64,000 bases of DNA, from NCBI GenBank assembly GCA_017445925.1, contig JAFSRW010000058.1:1-64000 (forward strand). Direction: 5' to 3'. The translations under genes and the position numbers were made by a program. Numbering within the stretch: the stretch's first letter is position 1; each line of letters opens with the position of its first letter. The DNA is from Bacteroidaceae bacterium (GTDB lineage Bacteria; Bacteroidota; Bacteroidia; Bacteroidales; Bacteroidaceae). Positions 25,935 to 33,625 of the stretch are shown piece by piece. The notes under the pieces were generated by a model. The model saw only the letters and a program-made list of their open reading frames with translations, had not been told where the DNA came from and did not search any database.

Positions 25935-26144
25935 TTAAAAATCAAAGTTAAATGTTAATTGTCTGTCTATCTCCTCAAACTCATCGCATGGTTTTGTCCT
26001 TTTCGTGCAAGTGTACGAACTGTGCTCACAGAACTTTTGGCCTAACAGCCATCTGAGCAAATGGCGGAACTTGCACTTGCGGCAAGGCTCAGGGTACTCG
26101 CTTTCTGCAAGCGGTTTCATGTAAGGCTTCAACTGTTCGTCCAT
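25935..26144 (-). CDS. Small Cys-rich protein
   Basis: 69 residues from ATG 26144. Cysteines are spaced as CRKC, C, C and C (EPCRKCKFRHL, KFCEHSS, YTCTKRTKPC), enough for one zinc site. The C-terminus QLTFNFDF resembles a clamp-binding motif. It lies 7 bp upstream of the methylase-like gene. No known family assigned. Confidence 0.55.
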   Translation of the reverse strand: MDEQLKPYMKPLAESEYPEPCRKCKFRHLLRWLLGQKFCEHSSYTCTKRTKPCDEFEEIDRQLTFNFDF

Positions 26145-26148
26145 TGTT

Positions 26149-26310
26149 CTACTTGATGTTTTCAATAACTATCCTTTTGATTTTTCCAAGGTCTAAGGCT
26201 ATTAGTGTCTCTTGCAAATCCTCCAAGTCTTTTTTGGTAGGAATAACCTTCGCTTCAAATAGTTTGTACTCTCCGCGTTCACACTGAACCACAATATCAA
26301 ATGCTTTCAT
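26149..26310 (-). CDS. Small unknown protein, 53 residues
   Basis: Frame MKAFDIVVQCERGEYKLFEA, then VIPTKKDLEDLQETL and an ending KRIVIENIK. An alternating beta-alpha-beta pattern and good packing (4 bp from the next start, 19 bp after the previous stop) support a real gene. No family recognised. Confidence 0.5.
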   Translation of the reverse strand: MKAFDIVVQCERGEYKLFEAKVIPTKKDLEDLQETLIALDLGKIKRIVIENIK

Positions 26311-26329
26311 AAACATTGGTTTTGTTGAG

Positions 26330-26602
26330 TTACGTTTTCATGTCGAAATCTAATTTGACTTCCTCTGCCTTTCCCATAATCACATCGTAGGAACTTGGGA
26401 TAATGCCACGCCTTACGAGAAGGTGCTTGGTTGCCAGCTTAACCTCTGCTATTGCTGCCCTGCGTTCAGGGTCAAGCATCCATGAAGGATGATTTTCTAT
26501 AAGTCGTAGCACCACACTGGCCACTTCCTGGGCTGCCTGAAAGTAACCTTCCTTGTAGCCGCTATCAAAATGCTCAAATATTTCCTTGTTGTCCATAGTC
26601 AT
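26330..26602 (-). CDS. Small unknown helical protein
   Basis: 90 residues from ATG 26602 (ATG 26596 is equally possible). A longer frame would pass through the hairpin at 26614-26637 and is rejected. The sequence is helical with HFDSGYKEGYFQAAQEVASV and a conserved-looking LLVRRGIIPSSYDVI. Function unknown. It follows the MgsA-like gene. Confidence 0.5.
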   Translation of the reverse strand: MTMDNKEIFEHFDSGYKEGYFQAAQEVASVVLRLIENHPSWMLDPERRAAIAEVKLATKHLLVRRGIIPSSYDVIMGKAEEVKLDFDMKT

Positions 26603-26613
26603 GGAAATTAAGA

Positions 26614-26637
26614 GAGGGGCAGCGTGTGCCACCCCTC
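26614..26637 (-). terminator. Possible terminator or RNA hairpin
   Basis: Minus strand GAGGGG and CCCCTC pair around a GC-rich loop, extended by wobble pairs, followed by the weak T-run TCTTAATTT. It lies in the gap between two genes of one operon, so it may attenuate rather than end transcription. Confidence 0.45.
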
Positions 26638-26643
26638 AGGTTA

Positions 26644-27204
26644 TTAATCGTCAAATAATGTCGGTTGCCTCTCAGGAACAAGGTTGTCAAACAATCCGGG
26701 AATACGAGGCTGCAAGGCTTCAAACTCCTCTCGGAAGAATTCTTCCTTTGTCCTTCCACGTTTCTTTCCCCTCCTTGTATGAACATCGAAAGTGTAGTCT
26801 GGAATTGCTATCGGATGCCTTCTGACATCATCTATCCATTTCTCAACATCTATAAGACCACGGTCGTAGATGAAATTCTGGAGGTGATCTGCATCCCTGC
26901 ACTTTCCGGCACTGCAAAGCAGCAGTACAGCCTTACTGACAAATATGCGTCCTTTCGGCTCACTACTATTCATGTTCGCCAACTCATGCCCCTGCCAAAG
27001 GGCTTCTATCTCTTTTGTGATGATTCCGTGGCAATCTTCTGCGCTGATGGTGAACAGACGCTTCCAGACATAGTCCCTGTAGCCGCTTGTCCACAACTCC
27101 AATGCAAAGTAGCCTGCAACGGGTACATCGTTCCGCCTTATCGCCTTCTGCATGGCGGAACTGACTTCAAAAAAGTCATAACCGGTCACTGTACTTAATA
27201 CCAT
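26644..27204 (-). CDS. MgsA/RarA C-terminal-like protein with clamp-binding tail
   Basis: 186 residues. Residues about 9-70 (YDFFEVSSAMQKAIRRNDVP, then AGYFALELWTSGYRDYVWKR and LFTISAEDC) follow the helical C-terminal domain of MgsA/RarA replication-fork ATPases, whose K-S-R-SD and R-L-IA-ED pattern it keeps. The AAA+ ATPase domain is absent. The last residues are QPTLFDD, a sliding-clamp binding type motif. It may act at replication forks with the phage clamp. The start overlaps the upstream stop (TAATG). The domain assignment is from memory of the pattern. Confidence 0.55.
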   Translation of the reverse strand: MVLSTVTGYDFFEVSSAMQKAIRRNDVPVAGYFALELWTSGYRDYVWKRLFTISAEDCHGIITKEIEALWQGHELANMNSSEPKGRIFVSKAVLLLCSAGKCRDADHLQNFIYDRGLIDVEKWIDDVRRHPIAIPDYTFDVHTRRGKKRGRTKEEFFREEFEALQPRIPGLFDNLVPERQPTLFDD

Positions 27205-27506
27205 TACTTTTCAATAGTTTTGTAGTCTTCAATCATGTACTCTTCATTCTCAGCATCCCAGAGGTCCTTGATTTCAAAGTCAAAGGTATCAAGGGTGCAT
27301 TCGTTTCCCATGAACTTATCGCCCTCGTAAAACGGTTCAAATGAGAAACGACCGTTCACGCTGACAGTTGCAGAGAAATTAACTCCATTTACAATGACAT
27401 CAAACTCTATATCCTTTGAAAGGAATTCATCCTCACTGCAGCAGCTTTCAAGATAGTCACTGACTTTGCTTTTAAGCACATTTTTGATTGTATCTAAGTC
27501 TCTCAT
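27204..27506 (-). CDS. Unknown acidic phage protein
   Basis: 100 residues. A helical N-terminus with two cysteines (ESCCSEDEF) precedes beta strands (DVIVNGVNFSATVSVNGRFS) and an acidic end. It is the first gene behind the second copy of the conserved class II promoter element, with a short leader. No family recognised; DNA-mimic or inhibitor roles are possible for such acidic first genes but nothing shows this. Confidence 0.6.
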   Translation of the reverse strand: MRDLDTIKNVLKSKVSDYLESCCSEDEFLSKDIEFDVIVNGVNFSATVSVNGRFSFEPFYEGDKFMGNECTLDTFDFEIKDLWDAENEEYMIEDYKTIEK

Positions 27507-27521
27507 TTTGAATTGTTTTTA

Positions 27522-27613
27522 AATCTTCTTTACATCTGTAAAGTTAGCATTTTTAGGCGAATTTTGAAAACGAAAACTTCACCATTTTTACACCTTAACA
27601 TTTACTGACATTT
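27522..27613 (-). promoter_or_regulatory. Class II phage promoter/operator element, copy 2
   Basis: Palindrome CTTTACAGATGTAAAG at 27528-27543 (minus strand) over -7 box TAACTTTA, with TTTC in the -33 place and the conserved upstream block AAATGTCAGTAAATGTTAAG plus AAAATGGTGAAG. It lies between the glycosyltransferase stop and the 27506 start. Confidence 0.8.
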
Positions 27614-27617
27614 GGCA

Positions 27618-28370
27618 TCAGAAGGGGAATGTAGCAGAGATATTGTACTGCACGAGTTGCCTCGTTTTGTCCTTTCCGTTGTTCGTCTCTCCTTTCAGAC
27701 GGATGGCATTGCCGAAGTTCTTACGGATGAAAAGGATGCTACGCCTTTCCTCTTCCTGATTACGGATGGATGCAAGACCGCCGGAATTGACAAAGGTACT
27801 TTTCTGTGCGAAGTTGTAACGAATGTCGGTCAATATCTTGCGCTCCTTATACTTCATGTAGCAACTTATCCAAAAGTCCTCCTTGAGCCTCAGTTCCTCG
27901 TTCCACCATACGTTCTTGTTGTAGCGCACACCATAGGAACAGCCGGTTATCATGTGCTGTAGGCTTAGGTATGCCGTCTCATCGTACATCACCGGGGTAA
28001 CTCTTGAGGTGAACCCGAATACATGCACATCGAGCATACAGGCAAGTTCGTAAAGGTTATTGACAATGGCTGTTATCTGCACAGGGTCACGAATGACACC
28101 GCTCTCGCCCTTCTCAACGAAAAGACGCTTGCAGACATGCACGTCATCGTCGAACATGAACAACTCCCCGAAATGCTTTGCCATCCAGTTCCGCTTGGGA
28201 ACGAGGCCTACAACATCGTCGGGGTGACATACTATCTCACACTCTGGATTGTACTCCTTGTATATCGCTTCCTGACTCTTTGCTACGCAGATGATAGGAT
28301 CTACAACAAGTTTCTTTGAGAAAACCCTGTCATGCCGTTTATGGCTTGGAATAACTATCTTCAAGGACAT
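27618..28370 (-). CDS. TET-associated-type glycosyltransferase (GT-A fold), DNA modification candidate
   Basis: 250 residues. The N-terminus LKIVIPSHKRHDRVFSKKLV, the E-YKEYNPE segment, PKRNWMAKHF and the acid motif LFMFDDDVHV (near 71-79) follow the pattern of the GT-A glycosyltransferases found next to DNA base oxidases in phages (TAGT family). The triple Asp would bind metal and nucleotide-sugar. Those enzymes are proposed to glycosylate modified pyrimidines in phage DNA. No TET/JBP oxidase or hydroxymethylase is visible in the window. It overlaps the ParB/Srx gene by 32 bp, which ties the two together. Confidence 0.7.
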   Translation of the reverse strand: MSLKIVIPSHKRHDRVFSKKLVVDPIICVAKSQEAIYKEYNPECEIVCHPDDVVGLVPKRNWMAKHFGELFMFDDDVHVCKRLFVEKGESGVIRDPVQITAIVNNLYELACMLDVHVFGFTSRVTPVMYDETAYLSLQHMITGCSYGVRYNKNVWWNEELRLKEDFWISCYMKYKERKILTDIRYNFAQKSTFVNSGGLASIRNQEEERRSILFIRKNFGNAIRLKGETNNGKDKTRQLVQYNISATFPF

Positions 28371-29001
28371 GGCGGATATCTTTTACGTCTATGACATTAC
28401 TCTTACTGACTTTCCCTGTCTTGTAGCTCTTCATGTGCTGCATGTTCAGACGCTCACGCAGCCAGTTGGAATCTACCTCGTTTGAGGACTGTATGATAAA
28501 CAGCTCGTGCTTCTCGTCGTACTTGGGGATAAGGGGGTAAATGGCCGTATCGTCGTCCATACTCTCAAAGCGTTTCCTGAAGGCATCCTTCGGCTTCTCC
28601 TGGGCAAACTCCATACCCCATTCCTGAAGTTCCGACTTGTCCCATTCGCTGTTTATGATGTCCTGGTCGTTCTCGCCGAAACTCACATTGTCCTTGCTGG
28701 CATACTCCCTGAGTTTCTTAGGTGGTGTGTCCTTGTCAAGAATCTTACATGGAAGTTCGGAATACCCCAACTCCCTGCAGGCCCTAAAACGAAGGTTGCC
28801 ACATACAATAACATATCTGTCCTCAGGATAAGGATAGACTATCAGTTCTCGTAATTCAAGCATCTCAGGACTGTCCTGTATGCTCTTTTTCATAGCCTCA
28901 TAACGATAATCCCTGAAGAAACGCGGGTTCTTCGGGAGTCCTTGAAGCTGACCTTTGTTGAAGTCCAACAAAGTAATCGGTAATAACTTTCTTTCTGTCA
29001 T
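28339..29001 (-). CDS. ParB/Srx-fold nuclease-like protein
   Basis: 220 residues from ATG 29001 (MTERKLLPITLLDFN). The ParB/sulfiredoxin N-terminal domain covers about 5-105 with YVIVCGNLRFRACRELGY as the GxxRxxA motif. The rest is charged and helical, without a recognised HTH. Single-domain ParB-like proteins like this are common in phages, often next to DNA methylases and base-modification genes; their biochemical role there is not settled. It overlaps the glycosyltransferase gene. Confidence 0.75.
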   Translation of the reverse strand: MTERKLLPITLLDFNKGQLQGLPKNPRFFRDYRYEAMKKSIQDSPEMLELRELIVYPYPEDRYVIVCGNLRFRACRELGYSELPCKILDKDTPPKKLREYASKDNVSFGENDQDIINSEWDKSELQEWGMEFAQEKPKDAFRKRFESMDDDTAIYPLIPKYDEKHELFIIQSSNEVDSNWLRERLNMQHMKSYKTGKVSKSNVIDVKDIRHVLEDSYSKP

Positions 29002-29059
29002 ACTTGCTATTATTATCAACATCACTTTTCAACCTCTCTCAATAGCCAGTGTAACACTC

Positions 29060-29365
29060 TTATTTCTTCAACTTCATATTGTCTCTGTCGTTCTCATCCA
29101 GTCTGCGACGCAAAAGGTTCTCGATGTTCCTTACGCCTAAGTAATGAAGCAGCGCAACGATTAGCAGTATCATGTCTGCAAGTATGAGCTCAAGGCGTGA
29201 ATATACAAACCTTGAGCATTCCTTGTCATGAATAGACTTGTCTGCCTCCCGCCATATTGCACTTATGTACAACAGCCACGCCTTCATTGACGTGTTCCTG
29301 TTAATCTTGAACCTATCAGCCATCACTTTATAGACTCGCTCCGACAGGTGGTTAATCTTAATCAT
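29060..29365 (-). CDS. MazG-like all-alpha protein (tentative)
   Basis: 101 residues, all helical. The C-terminal half, LELILADMILLIVALLHYLG followed by LLRRRLDENDRDN, resembles the E-x-AD and K-x-N-x-R helices of MazG-type NTP pyrophosphohydrolases. The first ExxE motif is not convincing, so the call is tentative. Such enzymes in phages remove nucleotides or assist base-modification pathways. Confidence 0.4.
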   Translation of the reverse strand: MIKINHLSERVYKVMADRFKINRNTSMKAWLLYISAIWREADKSIHDKECSRFVYSRLELILADMILLIVALLHYLGVRNIENLLRRRLDENDRDNMKLKK

Positions 29366-29452
29366 GTTCAGTCTTTCTTTAGATTATCAACTAAGGGTGC
29401 TACTTGATGGGGACTGTATGGCCCGTCCCTTATTCTCTTTCCATTTTTCATA

Positions 29453-29803
29453 CTACTTTTTCTCCTTTCTCTGCTTTCTCTGCAGTCTTCTTTTCTCAAG
29501 CCTCTCCTTCCTCTTCTCCAGATACATACTGACTGCACGTCCTCCTATTTCCAAAACAACCTCTCTGATGCTGGCAGGCTGCTTTGATGCCTTATTCAGG
29601 CAAAGCATGTATTCGTTAAAGATCTTCTCGGTATCCTTGGCAGGGTCGCAAAAACGCCTACAAATCTGCTCGTAGATGTTCTTGTTATTGTACATTCTGC
29701 CAAGTGCTTTTTTCTGACTATCGAGATAAGCCCTTATCGCACGCCACGACTTCCTTATGAATGGAAGAAGTTGCTTCTTTGTAATGTTCGGTACCTTCTC
29801 CAT
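29453..29803 (-). CDS. Basic helical protein
   Basis: 116 residues with a very basic coiled C-terminus (repeats of E/K/R with LEKRRLQRKQRKEKK). The N-terminal part has KQLLPFIRKSWRAIRAYL. A nucleic-acid binding role is likely from the charge alone. It starts 2 bp after the clamp gene stop, so it is in the same transcript. Not recognised. Confidence 0.55.
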   Translation of the reverse strand: MEKVPNITKKQLLPFIRKSWRAIRAYLDSQKKALGRMYNNKNIYEQICRRFCDPAKDTEKIFNEYMLCLNKASKQPASIREVVLEIGGRAVSMYLEKRKERLEKRRLQRKQRKEKK

Positions 29804-29805
29804 GT

Positions 29806-30912
29806 CTATTCATCTATTTTCATCGGCATGAGCAGCATGAGCAAGTCATCATCCACTCCTTTAATAACACACGGACGTTCTGGTGCCAACAGTTCAAGGG
29901 TAACACTTTCAACCTCGATACCGTTCAATATCTCTACAAAGAAAGTATATCCGAAACCAATGCTGAATGGAGCACCTTCATAGTCGCAAGGCAAAAACTC
30001 CTCAGCACTGGTCGCGTTGTTGCTGTCGCTTCCAGTTATGATCGCCTGATTGTTTTTCAATTCAAACTTGATGAAGTTGCTGCTTTTATTACAGAACACT
30101 CCGACACGTTTCAGCGCTCCTATGAGTGAAACTCTGTCCAACGAAACGACTATCGAACTTCTGTTAGGTATAACGGCATTGTAGTTAGGGTACCGCGTTT
30201 CTACGAGTCGGAAATATATCGTCGTGTCACCTATGATGATAGTTGCCCTCTGCTGGTCAAAGGCAATCTCAGCATTGCATTCATTCTTTACAACGCTCTT
30301 CAATATTCCAGCAATAGACATTGGGAGTATGAAATTCCCGACAATACCAGGCTTTACATCACGCAGGGTTTTCTTTACCAATTTTCTTCCGTCGGTGGCA
30401 ACAATGATAACGCTGTCCTCGTGAATATCGAAATATATACCCTTCTTAAACAGCATTACATTATCATCGGCTGTCGCTATTATACAGTTGCTGACACCTG
30501 ATACAAGTTCTTTTGAGGAGATTGTTATCTTCAATCCTCCATTAACAGGGACAGGAGGAGGGAACCCGGCAGCTTCTTGGCATACTACAGAAAACTCTCC
30601 GCAACTATGCTTACCCCTGAGTTCTGATGTTTTTTCGTTGTACTCAAGAATTAATGGCTGCTCTGGTATCTCCTTTATCGTGCTAATTAATGTTTCGGCA
30701 TTAATGCACAGGCAACCATCACCTTCATGCTCTATAAGTTGAACACTCGTGATGATACTATTCTCGGAATTACTGGCAGTGATTGTCATCATACTGTCCT
30801 TTACCTCGATAAGAAAACATTCGAGGATAGGCATTGGGTTCTTCTTAGCAAGAACCTTGCCTGCCATCTGTAAATGACTGCTGAACGCAGAACTTGATAT
30901 TGTTACTCTCAT
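29806..30912 (-). CDS. dnaN: DNA polymerase III beta subunit (sliding clamp)
   Basis: 368 residues, the usual length of a bacterial beta clamp with three repeated domains. Diagnostic parts are the N-terminus with a leucine-rich strand (MPILECFLIEVKD), the ATDGRKLVKKTL segment at the end of domain 2 (near 173), RYPNYNAVIP in domain 3 (near 240) and the final MLLMPMKI strand. A phage clamp would replace the host one at the phage fork. Several nearby phage proteins carry clamp-binding-like motifs. No phage DNA polymerase is in the window, so it would need the host enzyme. Confidence 0.88.
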   Translation of the reverse strand: MRVTISSSAFSSHLQMAGKVLAKKNPMPILECFLIEVKDSMMTITASNSENSIITSVQLIEHEGDGCLCINAETLISTIKEIPEQPLILEYNEKTSELRGKHSCGEFSVVCQEAAGFPPPVPVNGGLKITISSKELVSGVSNCIIATADDNVMLFKKGIYFDIHEDSVIIVATDGRKLVKKTLRDVKPGIVGNFILPMSIAGILKSVVKNECNAEIAFDQQRATIIIGDTTIYFRLVETRYPNYNAVIPNRSSIVVSLDRVSLIGALKRVGVFCNKSSNFIKFELKNNQAIITGSDSNNATSAEEFLPCDYEGAPFSIGFGYTFFVEILNGIEVESVTLELLAPERPCVIKGVDDDLLMLLMPMKIDE

Positions 30913-30932
30913 ATTGTTATTGATTTTTGGTT

Positions 30933-33581
30933 TTACATTTTATCTACTCCTTCAGGAACAGGCTCGTCTATGAACATTTCATCTTCCAGCCCGTCGAATA
31001 AAGTAGGCATCTCTACCTGCTCGGAAGCGGCTTTGCAATATGCTGCACCGTCAAGGAAATAAGAGGGGTTCAACTCACACGCTACAGCCTTGCGTCCTTT
31101 CATGATCGCCCGATATGGCACTGTCATCAGACCTCCGAACGGGTCACACACCACATCGCCAGGGTTGCTCATCTGCTCGATTACCCTATCCACGATGTCG
31201 AACTGGAGGGGACAGAGGTGCATTTCCTTGCCTTTGCTCCACTGGCTACCGTTGAGGGTTCTCATGCGGGTTATGTCTGCCCATACTTCATCACTCCACG
31301 ACTGAGGCTGTAACAGCATGAAGCCGGAAGGTAGTTTGCCATGGAGTTCCAACGTCTCTGCAACGCTTACGACATACTCCCAATCCCAGACCTCTGTCTG
31401 CGTGTATTTCTTGAACCACTGGAAGATGTCCTTGCAGTTGAGGCTTGCAACCTCTTCGGGTGTCATAAGCCTGTTTCCGTTGCTCCTTGTGCCACCATGA
31501 GCGTCCAACTGCCAGCGGGCACGGCTGTAGCCCTTGTCGTTGTCCCATGTCCGCGTCTTCTCGTCGTACCACTTCTTTTCCTTCACTACAGGAACGTCGG
31601 CGTATGCGTTGGTCCTGTCAGTGGAAGGCTTGCGGAACAATAGAAGATACTCAGGCATGCCAACACCCATCTTGGTACCGTCCTTGCACTGTTCAGTCCA
31701 TCCGAGGCGGTAGGTCTGGTTGTTCTCTCTCACTACGTCCGTTAGAATCGTCTTCATACCCATGTAGGCAAAGCCGTGCTTGGTGTAGTGGCTGATAGCG
31801 TCACAATGGAAGGGATAGACAGTCTGAACACCCATGCCGCTCAATCCCATGGGAACGATGCGGTCTTTGACATGAATGGCGCAAATGCGACCTGGCTGTA
31901 GTATTCTGTACAGGTTTGGAGTAAGGTAGTCCATCTGCTGCCAGAACTCCTCGTTTGACTCGCTATGCCCGAAGTCTGCATAGTTTGGGCTGTACTCATA
32001 CTGGGTACTGAAAGGAATACTTGTAATGATGAGGCCTACGGAATTGTCAGGGTGCTTCTCTTTGTCCGCGAACTCCGGCACGTTGTCATTATTGACAATC
32101 GTATAGTCATCTGTCTTTATCTCTACTCTCTCGACACCCATCTTACGGGCAAGAGTCTGAGCCATCTCTGAATGGGAGAGGCCGTATTTCTTGATTATCT
32201 CTGTCATTTTGATAATTAGTTTATTGTGGTTCTCCCACTTCGTTTCAAGGGCTTTACGCACTGAACGTTCTGCCTCTGTGTAAATAAGGTCAACCCTGAC
32301 CGTCTTAGTCTGTAGGAATCTCTGCAGGCGGTGTATAGACTGGATAAAGTCATTGAACTTGTAACCTATACCCAAGTATATAGCCCATGAGCAATAGCGT
32401 TGGAAGTTACAACCGCTTCCGGCAATGACTGGCTTTGCTGCCAACTCCTGTATTCTGCCATAACTGAAATCAAGGATGGCCTTCTCTCGCTTCTCGTAGT
32501 CCTGACTGCCATAGATGCTAACAACTCCAGGAACAGCCTTCTCTATGGCGTGGCGCTCACTTTCAAGGTCGTGCCAGATGATACGGTGAGCGTCAGGGTC
32601 TTCCTCTCTCAGTTCAAGCATCTTGCTGATACGGTCCTGCAATGAGTCCCGCTTCTCCCTTGCTGTCTGCTGTAGCCCCAAAGCCTCCTCCTTGAACATA
32701 AGAAACTGACCGCTCTTATCAACACCTGCCTTTGTGTGGTCGCTCGGAATCTCATGCCAACGAAGGTCTAATTCAGGGAGTATGTAGCCGTCATTGTCTT
32801 GCTCATTCAAGGTGAGGTCTGACGGCTTGCTGACGAACAATGCCCAGGAACTTACCCAGAGCCAGAACTCTTCTTCCTTGTGGGAATGTAGGGTAAGATG
32901 GTCGGCATGCGTAGAATCCCGTTTGAAGAACCTTGTTTTGGCCTGACTAACATCCATGATGCCAAGGAAGTCTGCATAGGCAAGCAACTCTATATATTCG
33001 TTTGGTGAGGGAGTGGCCGTTGCCACAAAACGGTATTTGATTTGTTCAGCACCTCTCCTGTCGCCCATTGGTCCTGCATCACCGGTGAACAACTTCATGA
33101 ACTCTCGGAATGTCTTTGTCCCTCCGAACCCTCTGAGCACTGATGCTTCATCAAGACTTGCTACAACAAACCTTGTAGGGTCAAGCCTACCATCCCTGAC
33201 ACTTTCGTAGTTGGTTAGGTATATACCGTCCTCTGCTATCTCTTCAGTGCGACGGATGAAACGAGGCAGCTTGTCATCGCTCCAGCCTAAGATGTTTCTT
33301 GCATCCTCAACAAATTCCTGACGTACTGACAGAGGGCAGCATATTAAACCTTTACCCCCCCCAGTTTTGGTAAGGGTAAGTCTGACTGCCTCAAGCTGTG
33401 TAACAGTCTTATGCAGTCCGAAAGAGGCGAAACAGGCACGCTTACCACCTTCCACCATCCATTTTACCATGAGTTTGTTATGAGGCTTGATGTTTGGGTT
33501 AATCTCATCAATGTCAACTTCAAACCCTTGGTTCTCGGATATGCGTATCTTTGATTTTAGGAACTCATTATAATCTTTCAT
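30933..33581 (-). CDS. SNF2-type helicase fused to N6/N4 DNA methyltransferase
   Basis: 882 residues. Residues about 35-470 form a superfamily 2 helicase: motif I reads FASFGLHKT (His for Gly inside the P-loop), motif II is LDEAS, motif III is ATATPS, and motif VI-like residues are SIHRLQRF. Residues about 490-850 form an N6_N4 methyltransferase: motif IV reads LIITSIPFS (variant of S/N-PP-Y/F) and motif I is VVCDPFGGLMTV. EMPTLF near the C-terminus is clamp-binding-like. Such chimeras suggest ATP-driven or single-protein modification of phage DNA. An 8-G tract at codon about 75 is a possible frameshift site. Confidence 0.85.
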   Translation of the reverse strand: MKDYNEFLKSKIRISENQGFEVDIDEINPNIKPHNKLMVKWMVEGGKRACFASFGLHKTVTQLEAVRLTLTKTGGGKGLICCPLSVRQEFVEDARNILGWSDDKLPRFIRRTEEIAEDGIYLTNYESVRDGRLDPTRFVVASLDEASVLRGFGGTKTFREFMKLFTGDAGPMGDRRGAEQIKYRFVATATPSPNEYIELLAYADFLGIMDVSQAKTRFFKRDSTHADHLTLHSHKEEEFWLWVSSWALFVSKPSDLTLNEQDNDGYILPELDLRWHEIPSDHTKAGVDKSGQFLMFKEEALGLQQTAREKRDSLQDRISKMLELREEDPDAHRIIWHDLESERHAIEKAVPGVVSIYGSQDYEKREKAILDFSYGRIQELAAKPVIAGSGCNFQRYCSWAIYLGIGYKFNDFIQSIHRLQRFLQTKTVRVDLIYTEAERSVRKALETKWENHNKLIIKMTEIIKKYGLSHSEMAQTLARKMGVERVEIKTDDYTIVNNDNVPEFADKEKHPDNSVGLIITSIPFSTQYEYSPNYADFGHSESNEEFWQQMDYLTPNLYRILQPGRICAIHVKDRIVPMGLSGMGVQTVYPFHCDAISHYTKHGFAYMGMKTILTDVVRENNQTYRLGWTEQCKDGTKMGVGMPEYLLLFRKPSTDRTNAYADVPVVKEKKWYDEKTRTWDNDKGYSRARWQLDAHGGTRSNGNRLMTPEEVASLNCKDIFQWFKKYTQTEVWDWEYVVSVAETLELHGKLPSGFMLLQPQSWSDEVWADITRMRTLNGSQWSKGKEMHLCPLQFDIVDRVIEQMSNPGDVVCDPFGGLMTVPYRAIMKGRKAVACELNPSYFLDGAAYCKAASEQVEMPTLFDGLEDEMFIDEPVPEGVDKM
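33348..33367 (-). repeat. G8 homopolymer tract in the helicase-methyltransferase gene
   Basis: The plus strand has eight C in TTTACCCCCCCCAG, coding for KTGGGKG near codon 75. Homopolymers of this length can slip and switch the 882-codon gene off and on. Confidence 0.6.
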
Positions 33582-33596
33582 ATCTGTGCTATAAGT

Positions 33597-33625
33597 AAAA
33601 ATAAGGGGGAGCCTTAAGACTCCCC
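33597..33625 (-). terminator. Intrinsic terminator overlapping the ParB-like gene stop
   Basis: Minus strand GGGGAGTC-TTAA-GGCTCCCC (8 bp with one G-U, loop TTAA) followed by CTTATTTTT. The stop codon TAA of the ParB-like gene is the loop itself. Confidence 0.85.
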
